Origin: Streptomyces europaeiscabiei
GTDB taxonomy: Bacteria > Actinomycetota > Actinomycetes > Streptomycetales > Streptomycetaceae
DNA: 64,000 nucleotides
Assembly (NCBI RefSeq): GCF_036346855.1
Contig: NZ_CP107841.1
Span: forward strand, 7,134,001 to 7,198,000
Direction: 5' to 3'
The translations under genes were made by a program, and so were the position numbers. The notes beneath the pieces are model-generated. The model worked only from the letters and a program-made list of their open reading frames with translations. It made no database searches and was not told the DNA's origin. This document shows positions 46,266-55,995 of the stretch, in pieces. How positions within the stretch are numbered: the stretch's first letter is position 1; every line of letters begins with the position of its first letter.

Positions 46266-47240
46266 TCAGCCCTCCCGGTTCCAGCTGCTGCCCCAGTCAT
46301 GGACCGGGACCGGGGCCGGGCTCGCCGCCGGGGCGCCGTCGTGCGCGTGGTACTCCACCGACTCGGCCGTCAGCTGCATGAACGCCTCCTCCAGCGAGGC
46401 CTGTTGGGGGCTCAGTTCGTGCAGCACGATCTGATGCTGGGCGGCCAGCTCGCCGATCTGCTCCGGTTTCCCGCCGTCCACCTCCAGCGTCCCGTTGCCC
46501 GTCTCCACGACCATCACGCCGACCGCGTGCAGGACGTCGAGCAGCCGTTCCCGCTGCGGTGTACGAATCCGTACGTACGACCGTGAGTTCTGCCGGATGA
46601 ACTCCGCCATCGAGGTGTCGGCGAGCAGCCGGCCCTGCCCGATGACGACGAGATGGTCGGCGGTCAGCGCCATCTCGCTCATCAGATGCGACGACACGAA
46701 CACGGTCCGCCCCTGCGCCGCGAGGGACTTCATCAGGTTCCGGATCCAGTGGATGCCCTCGGGGTCGAGTCCGTTGACCGGCTCGTCGAACATCAGGATC
46801 CGTGGGTCGCCGAGCAGCGCACCGGCGATGCCGAGCCGCTGCCCCATCCCGAGTGAGAACCCCTTCGCCTTCTTCCGCGCGACCGAGGTGAGCCCGACCG
46901 TGTCCAGCACCTCGTGCACCCGTGCCCGGGGGATCCCGTTGCTCTGCGCGAGACAGAGGAGGTGGTTGAAGGCGCTACGGCCGCCGTGCATGGCCTTGGC
47001 GTCCAGCAGGGCGCCGATGTACGTGAGCGGGTCCCTGAGGCCGTCGTAGTGCGTGCCGTCGATCCGTACGTCCCCCGCGGTGGGACGGTCGAGTCCCAGA
47101 ATCATCCGCATCGTCGTCGACTTCCCGGCCCCGTTCGGCCCGAGGAACCCGGTCACGATCCCGGGCCGCACGGCAAAGGTCAGATGGTTGACCGCCACCT
47201 TCTCGCCGTACCGCTTGGTCAGCCCGTCGAGCTCGATCAT
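46266..47240 (-). CDS. ABC transporter ATPase, system 2
   Basis: A 324-residue ATPase very like that of system 1 over its first 300 residues: Walker A GPNGAGKST, signature SLGMGQRLGIA, Walker B ILMFDEPVNGLDPEGI, and the same VSSHLMSEMALTADHL. It ends soon after the domain without the disordered tail. The dimerising C-terminal domain is QRERLLDVLHAVGVMVVE. It probably pairs with the permease at 45492. The two ATPase-permease pairs most likely arose by tandem duplication. The intergenic repeats at 47.3 kb lie upstream. Confidence 0.92.
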   Translation of the reverse strand: MIELDGLTKRYGEKVAVNHLTFAVRPGIVTGFLGPNGAGKSTTMRMILGLDRPTAGDVRIDGTHYDGLRDPLTYIGALLDAKAMHGGRSAFNHLLCLAQSNGIPRARVHEVLDTVGLTSVARKKAKGFSLGMGQRLGIAGALLGDPRILMFDEPVNGLDPEGIHWIRNLMKSLAAQGRTVFVSSHLMSEMALTADHLVVIGQGRLLADTSMAEFIRQNSRSYVRIRTPQRERLLDVLHAVGVMVVETGNGTLEVDGGKPEQIGELAAQHQIVLHELSPQQASLEEAFMQLTAESVEYHAHDGAPAASPAPVPVHDWGSSWNREG

Positions 47241-47297
47241 GCGGCCACGCTAGAACGGAGGCCGGGCCCCTGCCACCGGAGGCGCGAAGCCCCTTCA

Positions 47298-47480
47298 GGG
47301 GCGCGGGGAACCGCGCGACCGGCCACGTACCGGTGGCAGCCGCGAAGCCGGGTAAGCCCCCGAGCCATCGAGAACCCGGCGCCGGAGCCGGGCGGGGGCA
47401 GGTCGCGCAACTCGGCGCCACGGGGTGCTGCCGTGCCTGCCCGTGCCGCGTCGGCGGCACGACTGCCGCAGTCGGGTATG
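47298..47480. repeat. Dispersed intergenic repeat, copy 2
   Basis: It starts with GGGGCGCGGGGAACCGCGCG (47298 on) and includes the module CCCGTGCCGC-GTCG-GCGGCACGACTGCCGCAG at 47440-47475, as in the copy at 13266-13440. The middle is more diverged. Together with the element at 47556-47669 it fills most of the 568-base gap between the ABC ATPase and filP. Confidence 0.7.
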
Positions 47481-47555
47481 GAGGAAACGGTGAGCGCCCG
47501 TAGGCCGGGTCCAGGGGGGAGCAGATCGGTCGGTTCGGCGGGTGCGGGTGAGCGG

Positions 47556-47669
47556 GGGCAGGTCGCGCGGTTTCCCTCACCCTGAAGAGCCGGGGCTGCG
47601 CCCCTGCTCTTCAGGGGCCCGCGGGGCCGTCGTCATCAGGGGCGCGGGGAACCGCGCGAGCAACCGCAC
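47556..47669. repeat. Compound inverted-repeat element A
   Basis: A reversed core GTCGCGCGGTTTCCC (about 47558-47572) is followed by a perfect hairpin CCCTGAAGAGC (47580-47590) with GCTCTTCAGGG (47606-47616) whose loop is CGGGGCTGCGCCCCT. Then comes a forward core GGGGCGCGGGGAACCGCGCG (47639 on). The same three-part order occurs at 55996-56142. It may act as terminator and as a mobile or extragenic palindrome. Confidence 0.8.
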
Positions 47670-47733
47670 ACGACCCGCACCCGCCAACCGAGCCGCGCCA
47701 TGGCGAGTTACGCGGCCGCGTAAGGGGGAATGG

Positions 47734-47773
47734 CCAAGGCCCGCGCCCCCCGGAGGGGAGACGCGGGCCTTGG
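47734..47773 (-). terminator. Terminator of filP
   Basis: CCAAGGCCCGCG (47734-47745) pairs perfectly over 12 bp with CGCGGGCCTTGG (47762-47773), with an inner CCCC/GGGG stem. It lies 36 bases beyond the filP stop. Confidence 0.8.
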
Positions 47774-47808
47774 TGGCCTCTTCCGGCTGTCGCCGTCACG
47801 CAAAGGTG

Positions 47809-48747
47809 TTACCGGGACTGCTGCGCCGGCACTCCGCGCGAGATCGGCTCGTCGTCCGTGACCGGCGTGCCCGCCGCGGCGACGGCCGCACCCGTGAGGG
47901 TCGCCAGCATCTCGCGCACGTTCGTCAGCTGCGCGTTGATCGAGTCGCGGCGGTTCGTCAGAGCCGCCAGCTCGCGCTCGGATTCCGAACGGATCCGGTC
48001 CGCCTTGGCGTTCGCGTCCGCGACGATGTCCTCGGCCTGACGCTGAGCGGTCTCCACCGTCTGGCGGGCACGGCGCTCGGCGTCGGTGCGCAGCTTCTCG
48101 GCCTCCAGGCGGAGCTGCTCCGCGCGGTGCTCGATCTCCGCGAGACGCTTCTCGGCCTTCTGCTGACGCGACGCCAGGTCCCGCTCGGACTGCTCGCGGC
48201 GCTTGGCGAGGTTCGTCTCGAAGTCGGCGGCGGCCTGCGCGGCCTTGGCGCGGGTCTCCTCGAAGAGGGCGTCCGCCTCCTCGCGCTTGGACTGCGCGTC
48301 CTTCTGCGCCTCCTGGCGCAGCTGCGAGGCGTCGCTCTTGGCCTTTTCGACGATCCGGACGCCCTCGTCCTCCGCCTTGGCCTTGCGGTCCGCAGCGAAC
48401 GACTCGGCGTCGTTGCGTACCTGCTGGGCCGCCGACTCGGCGAGCTCGCGGTGCTGCTCGGAAGCGCGACGGGCCTCCTCGCGCAGGTCCTTCGCCTCCT
48501 CCTCGGCGAGGCGGAGGATCTTCTCGACGCGTGCGCCGAGACCCGCGTACGACGGCTCCGCGTCGGTGACCTGGGCCTGGGCGTTCTGCGTCTCGAGGTG
48601 AAGCTCCTCGATGCGCTTTTCCAGAGCGGTGATGCGGGCGAGAGCGGAGTCACGGTCGGAGACGAGCTTGGAGATACGTTCGTCCACCTGAGCGCGGTCG
48701 TATCCACGCCGCACAAGCTCGAAGCCGTAGGGGGAAGTGTCGCTCAT
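47809..48747 (-). CDS. filP: FilP intermediate-filament-like coiled-coil protein
   Basis: A 312-residue rod protein of the streptomycete cytoskeleton that forms filaments behind the hyphal tip, interacts with DivIVA and gives cell rigidity. The N terminus (MSDTSPYGFELVRRGYDRAQVDERISKL) has the DivIVA-like lipid or partner-binding look. The rest is a nearly unbroken coiled coil with mixed heptad and 51-residue periods and a short disordered C terminus (TDDEPISRGVPAQQSR). Length matches S. coelicolor FilP (about 310). AGGAACCCC precedes ATG 48747. scy lies upstream in the same direction, 236 bases away. Confidence 0.96.
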   Translation of the reverse strand: MSDTSPYGFELVRRGYDRAQVDERISKLVSDRDSALARITALEKRIEELHLETQNAQAQVTDAEPSYAGLGARVEKILRLAEEEAKDLREEARRASEQHRELAESAAQQVRNDAESFAADRKAKAEDEGVRIVEKAKSDASQLRQEAQKDAQSKREEADALFEETRAKAAQAAADFETNLAKRREQSERDLASRQQKAEKRLAEIEHRAEQLRLEAEKLRTDAERRARQTVETAQRQAEDIVADANAKADRIRSESERELAALTNRRDSINAQLTNVREMLATLTGAAVAAAGTPVTDDEPISRGVPAQQSR

Positions 48748-48983
48748 GGGGTTCCTGTCGAATGAGACCGGTGAGGTGATAGGTGGAATCCTAGGGGGCG
48801 AAGCGGCGTGTCATCGAGCAGATGCACGTTTGATCTGGAGAATGACGCCCCTTTTGAGTGCCGACCATCGGAATGCTTGCCAGAGATTTTGCATGAAAGC
48901 CTTGGGAAGCACGGAACGAACACAAATTGGTGTCACTAGCGACTCGGGCGGAGCGGGAACATACCCGCAACGCCTCTGCATCG

Positions 48984-51900
48984 CTAGCCGTCTGACGACT
49001 TGCCACCCGAACGAGTCGCACCCGCCGTGGCACCCGTCTTGACTCCACCGTCCTTGCCGCCCGACGGGGCCTCAAAAGACTCCAACGCCACCAGGACGTC
49101 CTGGACACGGGAAATCTCGGCATTGATGTCCTCGCGGCGCCGGACCAGCACCTCCAGCTCGCGCTTGCCCTCCTCGACCGTGCGGCGGGCCTCACGGATC
49201 GCCTCGGCCTTGAGCTCCTCGGCCTCACGGACGAGCGTGGACTTCTTCTGCTCGGCCTCCTTCAGGAGACCCTCCGCCTTCTTCACCGCGGCGATACGGA
49301 CCTTGCCCGCCTCGGAGTTGGCCTCGGAAACGATCTCCCTGGCCTTCGACGTCGCCTTCTCCAACTGTTCCTCGGCGGCTTTGATGAGCGCGTCACAACG
49401 GTCGCCGGTCGATTTCATCGTCTCGGCGGCCTCACGGCGGGCCCGCGTGTGCAGGGCCTCGATCTCGGCCGTGATGCGGTCCCGCAGCTCCTCGGCCCGC
49501 TCCCTTATGGCAGTCGCGTCCCGGCGCGCGCCGACCAGCAGCTCGTCGGCGTCCGTACGGGCCTTCTCCACCGTGGAGTTCCCCTCGACGGTCGCCTCGG
49601 AGACCAGCCGGTCGGCCTCCTTGCGGGCCGCGCCGACCATGGAGTCGGCCTGTCCCTCGGCGTCCGCGGTGGTCTTCAGTGCCTGCGACTGCGCCTCGGT
49701 GAGCAGCTTGTCGGCCTCGGCCGCCGTCTCCGTGATGAGCGTGTCGACCTGCTCGGCCGCCTCGGAGCGCCGCTTGTTGGCGTCCTTGCGGGCCTCGTCG
49801 AGGGTGTTGTCGGCCTCTTCGCGCGCATGTGCCATGAGCCGGTCGGCCTCGGTCTCCGCCTCGGACCGCGCGCGCTCGGCGTCGGCCCGCACCCGCTCGG
49901 CGTGCTGCTGCGCGGAGCCCACCGTCTCGGCGGCCTCGGCCCGCAGCCGCTCGGCCTCGTCGGTGGCCTCGCCGATCAGCCGGTCGGCCTTGGCGACGGA
50001 CTCGGCCCGTACGCGCTCGGCCTCCTCGTTGGTCTCCCGCGTCAGCCGCTCCGCCTCGGCCGTCACCTCGGTGATGAGGGTGTCGGCCTGGGTGGCCGCG
50101 TCCGAACGGATGCGGTTGGCGTCGTCGCGGGCCTCGGCCCGGGTGCGCGAGGCGTCCTGGTCGGCCCGCGCGATGGCGTCCGAGGCCTCCGTACGGACCC
50201 GCTGGGCGTGCTCGGAGGCGTCCGAACGCACCCGCTCCGCGTCGGCGATGGCCTCCGCGACCGTGCGCTCGGCCAGCGCCTTGGCGGCGTCCGTCTCGTC
50301 CCGTGCCTCACGGCGGACCCGGTTGGCGTCCTCGGTGGCCCGCTCCCGCTCCGCGTAGGCGTCGGCGCGGACCCGGTCCGACTCCTCCTCCGCCTCCCGG
50401 CGCATCCGGTCCGCCACGTGCTCGGCCGTGTTGCGCAGCCCGGCGATCTCCTCCTGGGCCTGCTCGTGCAGCCCGGCGACGGACTCCCGCACCTGCTGGG
50501 CGTGGAGCTCGGCCGCCGACACCATCTCGCCGGCGCGCCGCTCGGACTCCTCGACCAGCCGTACGGCCTCGGCCTGGGCGTCCTCCACGCGCTTGCGCGC
50601 CGAGGCCAGCAGCTCCTCGCTCTGCTCGCGGGCCCGCCGGCGCTCCTGGTCGGCCTCCTGACGGGCGGCGCCGGTGAGTTCCTCCGCCTCGCGGCGGCGC
50701 CGGGCGGCCTCCTCCTGCGCGGCGGCCAGCGCCTGAGAGGCCTCCGTGGCGAGCCGCTCGGCCGCGGCCTGCGCCTCCGCCCGTACCCGGTCCGCGGTGT
50801 CCTGAGCCTCGGACTTCAGCCGCTCCGCCTCGGCCGCGGCCTCCGACCGCAGGCGTACGGCGATGGCCTCGCCCTCGGCACGGGACGCGGAGGCGTCGCC
50901 CGCGGCCTCGTCACGCAGCCGCTCGGCCTCGGCCTCGGCCTGCGCCTGGAGCGTACGGATGCGCTCGGCGGCCTCGGAGCGCAGCCGGTCGCTCTCCTCG
51001 CCGGCCTCGCGGCGGATCCGCTCGGCATCGGCGCGGGCGTCGGCGAGCGCCTCCTCGGCGGAGGCCAGGCGGGCCTCGGCCTCGGTGTGCAGCCGGGTCA
51101 GCTCCTCGGCGGCCTCGGCCTTGCGGGCCTCGACGCCGCGTTCGGTCTCCTCGCGCAGGTCGCGGGCTACGCGCTCGGCCTCGGCCTTCAGCTCCTCGGT
51201 CTGCTCGGCGGCCTCGGCGCGGTAGCGCTCGGCTTCCTTGCGGGTGCGCTCCAGGGTCTCCTCGGCCTGGCGGCGCAGCGTCGAAGCACGTTCGATGGCC
51301 TCGGTGCGGACCTTCTCGCTGTCCGCGGTGGCCGTCTGCCGCAGCTCGTCGGCGTCCGTGCGTGCCTTGGCGAGCAGTTCCTCGGCGGTCTTGGCCGCCT
51401 CCTCGATCTGCTGGACGGCCTCGCGCCGGGCCTCGGACCGGATCCGCTCGCCCTCGGCGACCGCGTCGGAGCGCAGCTGCTCGGCCTCGCCGCGCAGTCG
51501 GCGCGCCTCCTCCTGCAGCTCGACCGTCTTGGCGCGGTACTCCTCGGTGTCGTCCTTCGCCGTGCCCTTGAGCTGTTCGGCGAGGTCGTGCGCCTCGGCG
51601 CGCAGCCGGTCCGCCTCGGCCTCGGCCTCGGCGCGGACGCGCTCGGCCTCCTCGACGGCGGCCTTGGTGGTGTTCCTGGCTTCCTCGGACGCCTTGTTCA
51701 GCACGTCCTCGGCGGTCTTGGCCGTCTTGGCGAGCTGGGAGGCGGACTCCTCCGCGGTGAGCGAGCGGGCCTTCTCGGAGGCCTCGGCGACGATCTTCTC
51801 GGCCTCGGCCTTGGCGTCCGCGACGACTTCCTCGGCGGCGGCCTTGGTGGCCTCGGCCTCCTTCGTGGCCTCCGTGACCAGCCGGGCGACCTGCTCCTTG

Positions 51901-52835
51901 GCCGTACGTGTGCGCTGCTCGTTGGTCGACTCGGCGCCGGCGACGGCCTTGGCCGCGCTCTCCTTCGCCTCCGTGACCAGCTTCTCGGCCTCGGCGCGCG
52001 CCTCGCGCAGGGCCGCCTCGGCCTCCGTCATGCGCTGCTCGGCGGTCCGGCTCAGCTCGGATGCCTGGCGGCGGGCGGAGTCCGACTCGGTGGCGGTGGA
52101 GGTGCGCAGCTGCTCGGCGTGCTCGGTGGCCTCCTGGGCCTGCGTGGACGCCGCGTTCAGCAGCCGCTCGGCCTCGGCGCGGGCCCGGCGCAGGATCTGG
52201 TCGGCCTCGCCGCGGGCGGCCTCCGAGTCGCTCTGGAGCCGCTGACGGGCCTCGGTGGCGAGCCGCTCGGCCTCGGCGCGCGCGGCGGCCAGCGCCTGCT
52301 CGGCCTCCGCACGCGACTCGTCGACGAGCCGGCGGGCCTGGGCCTCGCTGCGGGCGCGGAGCTGCTCGGCCCACGCCACGTTCTCGTTGACGTGCGACTC
52401 GACCGTCTGGCGGCGCTCCGACAGCTCCTGGTCGAGCTGCTGGCGACGGGTGACCGCCTCCTGGTGCAGCTCCGCCTGGAGCCGTGCGGCCTGCTCGGCG
52501 TGCTCCTGGAGGATCCGCTGGGTCTGCGCCCGGGCCTGGCTCAGCTCACGCTCGGCGTCCGTGCGCAGCTGGTCGGCCTGCATCTGGGCCTGGCGGAGCA
52601 TCTGCTCGGCCTGGTACCCGAGGTCGCCCCCGCTGTCGTAGGCGGGCCGGGACATGAGGGTGCGGCGCGCCTCGTGCAGCTTGGCGCGCAGCACCTCGAC
52701 CTGGTAGCCGAGGTCCTCGGCGTGCTGGATCGCCTTTTCCCGCTCGGTCTTCAGCCGCTCCATCTCGGCCTCGAACCGAGAGAGGTGGTCGACGTCAGCC
52801 GCCGGCTCTCGCTCCTGGCGTTCGTAGCCCCGCAC
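48984..52835 (-). CDS. scy: Scy, giant coiled-coil polarity protein
   Basis: A 1283-residue coiled-coil protein that sets up the tip-organising centre with DivIVA and FilP and so determines hyphal tip number and branching. The N-terminal part (EADRDVDHL-like start VRGYERQEREPAADVDHLSRF) is followed by a hendecad/51-mer rich rod made almost only of Ala, Glu, Arg and Leu with few breaks. The C-terminal end (ALESFEAPSGGKDGG) is disordered. GTG 52835 is chosen because GGGA lies 7 bases upstream and it gives the usual RGYERQE start; TTG 52865 is an alternative. The length is near the 1326 residues recalled for S. coelicolor Scy. Confidence 0.95.
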   Translation of the reverse strand: MRGYERQEREPAADVDHLSRFEAEMERLKTEREKAIQHAEDLGYQVEVLRAKLHEARRTLMSRPAYDSGGDLGYQAEQMLRQAQMQADQLRTDAERELSQARAQTQRILQEHAEQAARLQAELHQEAVTRRQQLDQELSERRQTVESHVNENVAWAEQLRARSEAQARRLVDESRAEAEQALAAARAEAERLATEARQRLQSDSEAARGEADQILRRARAEAERLLNAASTQAQEATEHAEQLRTSTATESDSARRQASELSRTAEQRMTEAEAALREARAEAEKLVTEAKESAAKAVAGAESTNEQRTRTAKEQVARLVTEATKEAEATKAAAEEVVADAKAEAEKIVAEASEKARSLTAEESASQLAKTAKTAEDVLNKASEEARNTTKAAVEEAERVRAEAEAEADRLRAEAHDLAEQLKGTAKDDTEEYRAKTVELQEEARRLRGEAEQLRSDAVAEGERIRSEARREAVQQIEEAAKTAEELLAKARTDADELRQTATADSEKVRTEAIERASTLRRQAEETLERTRKEAERYRAEAAEQTEELKAEAERVARDLREETERGVEARKAEAAEELTRLHTEAEARLASAEEALADARADAERIRREAGEESDRLRSEAAERIRTLQAQAEAEAERLRDEAAGDASASRAEGEAIAVRLRSEAAAEAERLKSEAQDTADRVRAEAQAAAERLATEASQALAAAQEEAARRRREAEELTGAARQEADQERRRAREQSEELLASARKRVEDAQAEAVRLVEESERRAGEMVSAAELHAQQVRESVAGLHEQAQEEIAGLRNTAEHVADRMRREAEEESDRVRADAYAERERATEDANRVRREARDETDAAKALAERTVAEAIADAERVRSDASEHAQRVRTEASDAIARADQDASRTRAEARDDANRIRSDAATQADTLITEVTAEAERLTRETNEEAERVRAESVAKADRLIGEATDEAERLRAEAAETVGSAQQHAERVRADAERARSEAETEADRLMAHAREEADNTLDEARKDANKRRSEAAEQVDTLITETAAEADKLLTEAQSQALKTTADAEGQADSMVGAARKEADRLVSEATVEGNSTVEKARTDADELLVGARRDATAIRERAEELRDRITAEIEALHTRARREAAETMKSTGDRCDALIKAAEEQLEKATSKAREIVSEANSEAGKVRIAAVKKAEGLLKEAEQKKSTLVREAEELKAEAIREARRTVEEGKRELEVLVRRREDINAEISRVQDVLVALESFEAPSGGKDGGVKTGATAGATRSGGKSSDG

Positions 52836-53111
52836 TGCGCGGTCCCATCCGTCCCCTGGTCGCAACCTCTGGCAAACGAGCTCCGTCCAACCGCCGAACG
52901 GTGCCCCCGGGGAATGGTGTCAGATCAACGGCGGAGCACGGGCTGCCGCCCTCACCCTCGTCCCCCGAAACCTGGACCCCGGCCCTCGGACAACCACTGA
53001 TGGATCTCCGCGGTGCCCTTGAATCCCGCTCGTCGGAAGGCGGCAGGACCCGGGCCGTCCCCCTCGAAGGCGACGGCCGACCCCAACCCTACCGGCCCAT
53101 ATGTACGGGGG

Positions 53112-53552
53112 TCAGTGCTCAGGTGACTCAACTGGCGCCGAAGTGACCAGTTCTGTCAGTACGCCATGGCAATCCTTGGGGTGAAGAAACGTGATCCGTG
53201 ACCCCATGGAGCCGACTCGGGGCTCCTCGTACAGGACGCGTACGCCCTTGTCCTTGATCGCGGCCGCCTCGCCGTCGACGTCCGCCGTGCCGAAGGCGAT
53301 GTGGTGGACCCCCTCGCCGTTCTTGGCCAGCCACTTCGCGACGGTGGAGTCCTCGCGGGTGGGCTCCAGGAGCTGCAGGTAGGAGGCGCCGCCGTCGTCC
53401 GTGCTGTTGATCCTGAGCATGGCCTCGCGCACGCCCTGCTCCTCGTTGACCTCGGAGTGGTACACCTCGAAGCCGTACGTGGCCCGGTAGAACTCGACGG
53501 TCCTGTCGAGGTCGAAGCAGGCGATCCCGATGTGGTCGATTCGCGTCAGCAT
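53112..53552 (-). CDS. mce: Methylmalonyl-CoA epimerase
   Basis: A 146-residue vicinal-oxygen-chelate fold enzyme interconverting (2S)- and (2R)-methylmalonyl-CoA. Metal ligands are expected at H7 ([13 protein letters not shown]), the Gln in YLQLLEPT, the His in [13 protein letters not shown] and the Glu in GVLTELV. It is divergent from the thiolase and stands near meaB. M. tuberculosis has the same pair of genes next to each other (Rv1322A, Rv1323). The enzyme feeds the mutase that MeaB protects. Confidence 0.95.
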   Translation of the reverse strand: MLTRIDHIGIACFDLDRTVEFYRATYGFEVYHSEVNEEQGVREAMLRINSTDDGGASYLQLLEPTREDSTVAKWLAKNGEGVHHIAFGTADVDGEAAAIKDKGVRVLYEEPRVGSMGSRITFLHPKDCHGVLTELVTSAPVESPEH

Positions 53553-53704
53553 GGTGTCAGTGCAGCGCCCCGGCGACGGTTACGCAACGTGCGCGCGATC
53601 ACACCGGCGGGCCGGTGACGGCACGGAGTGCCACTCAGTACATTCGAAGTAAACCCTCGTTCACTCACTTCTCGGCTGTGCAAGCTGGAAGGGGATCGCA
53701 CCTC

Positions 53705-54907
53705 ATGACTGGAACGAACGGCAGGACCTCGGTGATCGTCGCGGGCGCCCGGACGCCCATGGGACGATTGCTCGGTTCGCTGAAGTCCTTCTCCGGAGCC
53801 GACCTCGGCGGCTTCGCGATCAAGGCCGCCCTGGACCGTGCGGGGATCGGTGGCGACCAGGTGCAGTACGTGATCATGGGCCAGGTGCTCCAGGCCGGGG
53901 CGGGGCAGATCCCGGCGCGCCAGGCCGCCGTCAAGGCGGGCATCCCCATGGACGTGCCCGCGCTCACGATCAACAAGGTCTGTCTCTCGGGCCTCGACGC
54001 CATCGCCCTGGCCGACCAGCTGATCCGCGCCGGCGAGTTCGACGTGGTCGTGGCGGGCGGTCAGGAGTCCATGACGAACGCCCCCCACCTGCTCCCGAAG
54101 TCCCGTGAGGGCCACAAGTACGGGGCGATCCAGATGCTCGACGCGATGGCGTACGACGGGCTCACGGACGCCTTCGAGAACATCGCCATGGGCGAGTCCA
54201 CCGAGAAGCACAACACGCGTCTCGGTATCCTGCGCCCCGAGCAGGACGAGATCGCCGCCCAGTCCCACCAGCGGGCCGCCGCCGCCCAGAAGAACGGCCT
54301 CTTCGAGGCCGAGATCACGCCGGTGGAGATCCCGCAGCGCAAGGGTGAACCGGTTGTTTTCAGCCAGGACGAGGGCATTCGCGGTGAGACCACCGCCGAG
54401 TCGCTGGGCAAGCTGCGCCCGGCCTTCGCCAAGGACGGCACGATCACCGCCGGCTCCGCCTCGCAGATCTCCGACGGCGCCGCCGCCGTGGTCGTCATGA
54501 GCAAGGCCAAGGCGGAGGAGCTGGGCCTCACGTGGCTCGCCGAGATCGGCGCGCACGGGAACGTGGCCGGGCCGGACAACTCCTTGCAGTCGCAGCCGTC
54601 GAACGCGATCCTGCACGCCCTGAAGAAGGACGGCCTGGACGTGGCCGATCTCGACCTGATCGAGATCAACGAGGCCTTCGCCGCGGTCGCCGTGCAGTCA
54701 ATGAAGGACCTCGGCGTGTCCCCGGAAAAGGTGAACGTCAACGGTGGTGCGATCGCTCTCGGACACCCCATCGGCATGTCCGGCGCCCGTCTCGTCCTCC
54801 ACCTCGCCCTGGAGCTGAAGCGGCGCGGCGGCGGGGTCGGCGCGGCCGCGCTGTGCGGTGGCGGCGGGCAGGGTGACGCGCTGATCGTGCGGGTACCCAA
54901 GGCCTGA
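53705..54907 (+). CDS. Acetyl-CoA C-acetyltransferase (thiolase)
   Basis: A 400-residue thiolase that joins two acetyl-CoA into acetoacetyl-CoA or runs in the cleavage direction. The nucleophilic C93 is in [11 protein letters not shown]. The second motif is [19 protein letters not shown] with the His, and the C-terminal Cys motif is [14 protein letters not shown] 53705 begins the homology; AAGGGGA is upstream. It is a probable FadA4 orthologue and may supply the ethylmalonyl-CoA or hydroxybutyryl-CoA pathway with the dehydrogenase at 35.6 kb. Confidence 0.94.
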   Translation: MTGTNGRTSVIVAGARTPMGRLLGSLKSFSGADLGGFAIKAALDRAGIGGDQVQYVIMGQVLQAGAGQIPARQAAVKAGIPMDVPALTINKVCLSGLDAIALADQLIRAGEFDVVVAGGQESMTNAPHLLPKSREGHKYGAIQMLDAMAYDGLTDAFENIAMGESTEKHNTRLGILRPEQDEIAAQSHQRAAAAQKNGLFEAEITPVEIPQRKGEPVVFSQDEGIRGETTAESLGKLRPAFAKDGTITAGSASQISDGAAAVVVMSKAKAEELGLTWLAEIGAHGNVAGPDNSLQSQPSNAILHALKKDGLDVADLDLIEINEAFAAVAVQSMKDLGVSPEKVNVNGGAIALGHPIGMSGARLVLHLALELKRRGGGVGAAALCGGGGQGDALIVRVPKA

Positions 54908-54930
54908 GTTCTCCTTGTGGGGCCTTTTTT
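54899..54930 (+). terminator. Compact terminator overlapping the thiolase stop codon
   Basis: AAGGCC (54899-54904) pairs with GGCCTT (54921-54926), and the U-run TTTT follows at 54927-54930. The TGA stop (54905-54907) lies in the loop. The stem is only 6 bp but the U-run is rare in this GC-rich DNA. It would partly separate meaB from the thiolase. Confidence 0.5.
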
Positions 54931-54946
54931 CGTGAACGGAGCTGTG

Positions 54947-55903
54947 ATGCAGGACGTCTCCACCCTGGTGGCCCAGGCCCGGGAAGGCCGGCCGCGGGCC
55001 GTGGCCCGGCTGATCTCCCTGGTGGAGGGGGCGTCCCCGCAGCTCCGTGAGGTCATGGCGGCGCTCGCCCCGCTGACCGGCGGCGCGTATGTCGTCGGCC
55101 TCACCGGCTCGCCCGGCGTGGGCAAGTCCACGTCCACGTCGGCGCTGGTGACGGCGTACCGGCGGGCCGGGAAGAGGGTGGGCGTGCTCGCCGTCGACCC
55201 GTCGTCGCCGTTCTCGGGAGGCGCCCTCCTAGGCGACCGGGTCCGGATGTCGGAGCACTCCTCCGACCCCGGCGTGTACATCCGTTCGATGGCGACGCGC
55301 GGTCATCTGGGCGGTCTGGCGTGGTCGGCCCCGCAGGCGATCCGGGTGCTGGACGCGGCCGGGTGCGAGGTGATCCTGGTCGAGACGGTCGGTGTCGGGC
55401 AGTCCGAGGTGGAGATCGCCTCGCAGGCGGACACGTCGGTGGTGCTGCTGGCGCCCGGCATGGGGGACGGCATCCAGGCGGCCAAGGCCGGAATCCTGGA
55501 GATCGGTGACGTCTATGTCGTCAACAAGGCGGACCGGGACGGCGCCGACGCGACCGCGCGCGAGCTGAACCACATGTTGGGGCTGGGGGAGTCCCGCAGG
55601 CCCGGGGACTGGCGGCCGCCCATCGTCAAGACGGTCGCCTCACGGGCGGAGGGCATCGACGAGGTCGTGGAGGCGCTGGAGAAGCACCGGGCGTGGATGG
55701 AGGAGCGGGGGGTCCTCGTGGAGCGCCGGCGGGTCCGCGCGGCGCGTGAGGTGGAGACCATCGCGGTCACGGCCCTGCGGGAGCGGATCGGGGACCTGCA
55801 CGGCGATCGGCGACTGTCGGCTCTCGCCGAGCGGATCGTGGCGGGGGAGCTGGATCCCTATCGGGCGGCGGACGAGCTGGTGGCGGGGTTGACGGCGGGC
55901 TGA
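54947..55903 (+). CDS. meaB: Methylmalonyl-CoA mutase-associated GTPase MeaB
   Basis: A 318-residue G3E-family GTPase that loads adenosylcobalamin into methylmalonyl-CoA mutase and protects the enzyme from inactivation. Walker A is LTGSPGVGKST (about residues 52-62), the switch region is DRVRMSEHSSDPGVYIRSMATRGHLGG, Walker B is VILVETVGVGQSE, and the NKAD base-recognition motif is VVNKADRDG. ATG 54947 follows ACGGAG. The partners mce and the PduO adenosyltransferase are in this window; the mutase subunits are not. Confidence 0.96.
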   Translation: MQDVSTLVAQAREGRPRAVARLISLVEGASPQLREVMAALAPLTGGAYVVGLTGSPGVGKSTSTSALVTAYRRAGKRVGVLAVDPSSPFSGGALLGDRVRMSEHSSDPGVYIRSMATRGHLGGLAWSAPQAIRVLDAAGCEVILVETVGVGQSEVEIASQADTSVVLLAPGMGDGIQAAKAGILEIGDVYVVNKADRDGADATARELNHMLGLGESRRPGDWRPPIVKTVASRAEGIDEVVEALEKHRAWMEERGVLVERRRVRAAREVETIAVTALRERIGDLHGDRRLSALAERIVAGELDPYRAADELVAGLTAG

Positions 55904-55995
55904 GCCCAGGGCCGGGCCCGGTCCTTTTCTCGCCCCCGCCGCCCCTGCCCGTCCCATCCCCAGGGGCTGTGCCCCTTCGACCCTCGTCCGCGGCC

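Noticed and set aside
49449..53000. A 1183-codon open frame antisense to scy
   Set aside because: It mirrors the repetitive coiled-coil codons of scy and reads as Leu/Gly/Arg repeats. There is no independent support.
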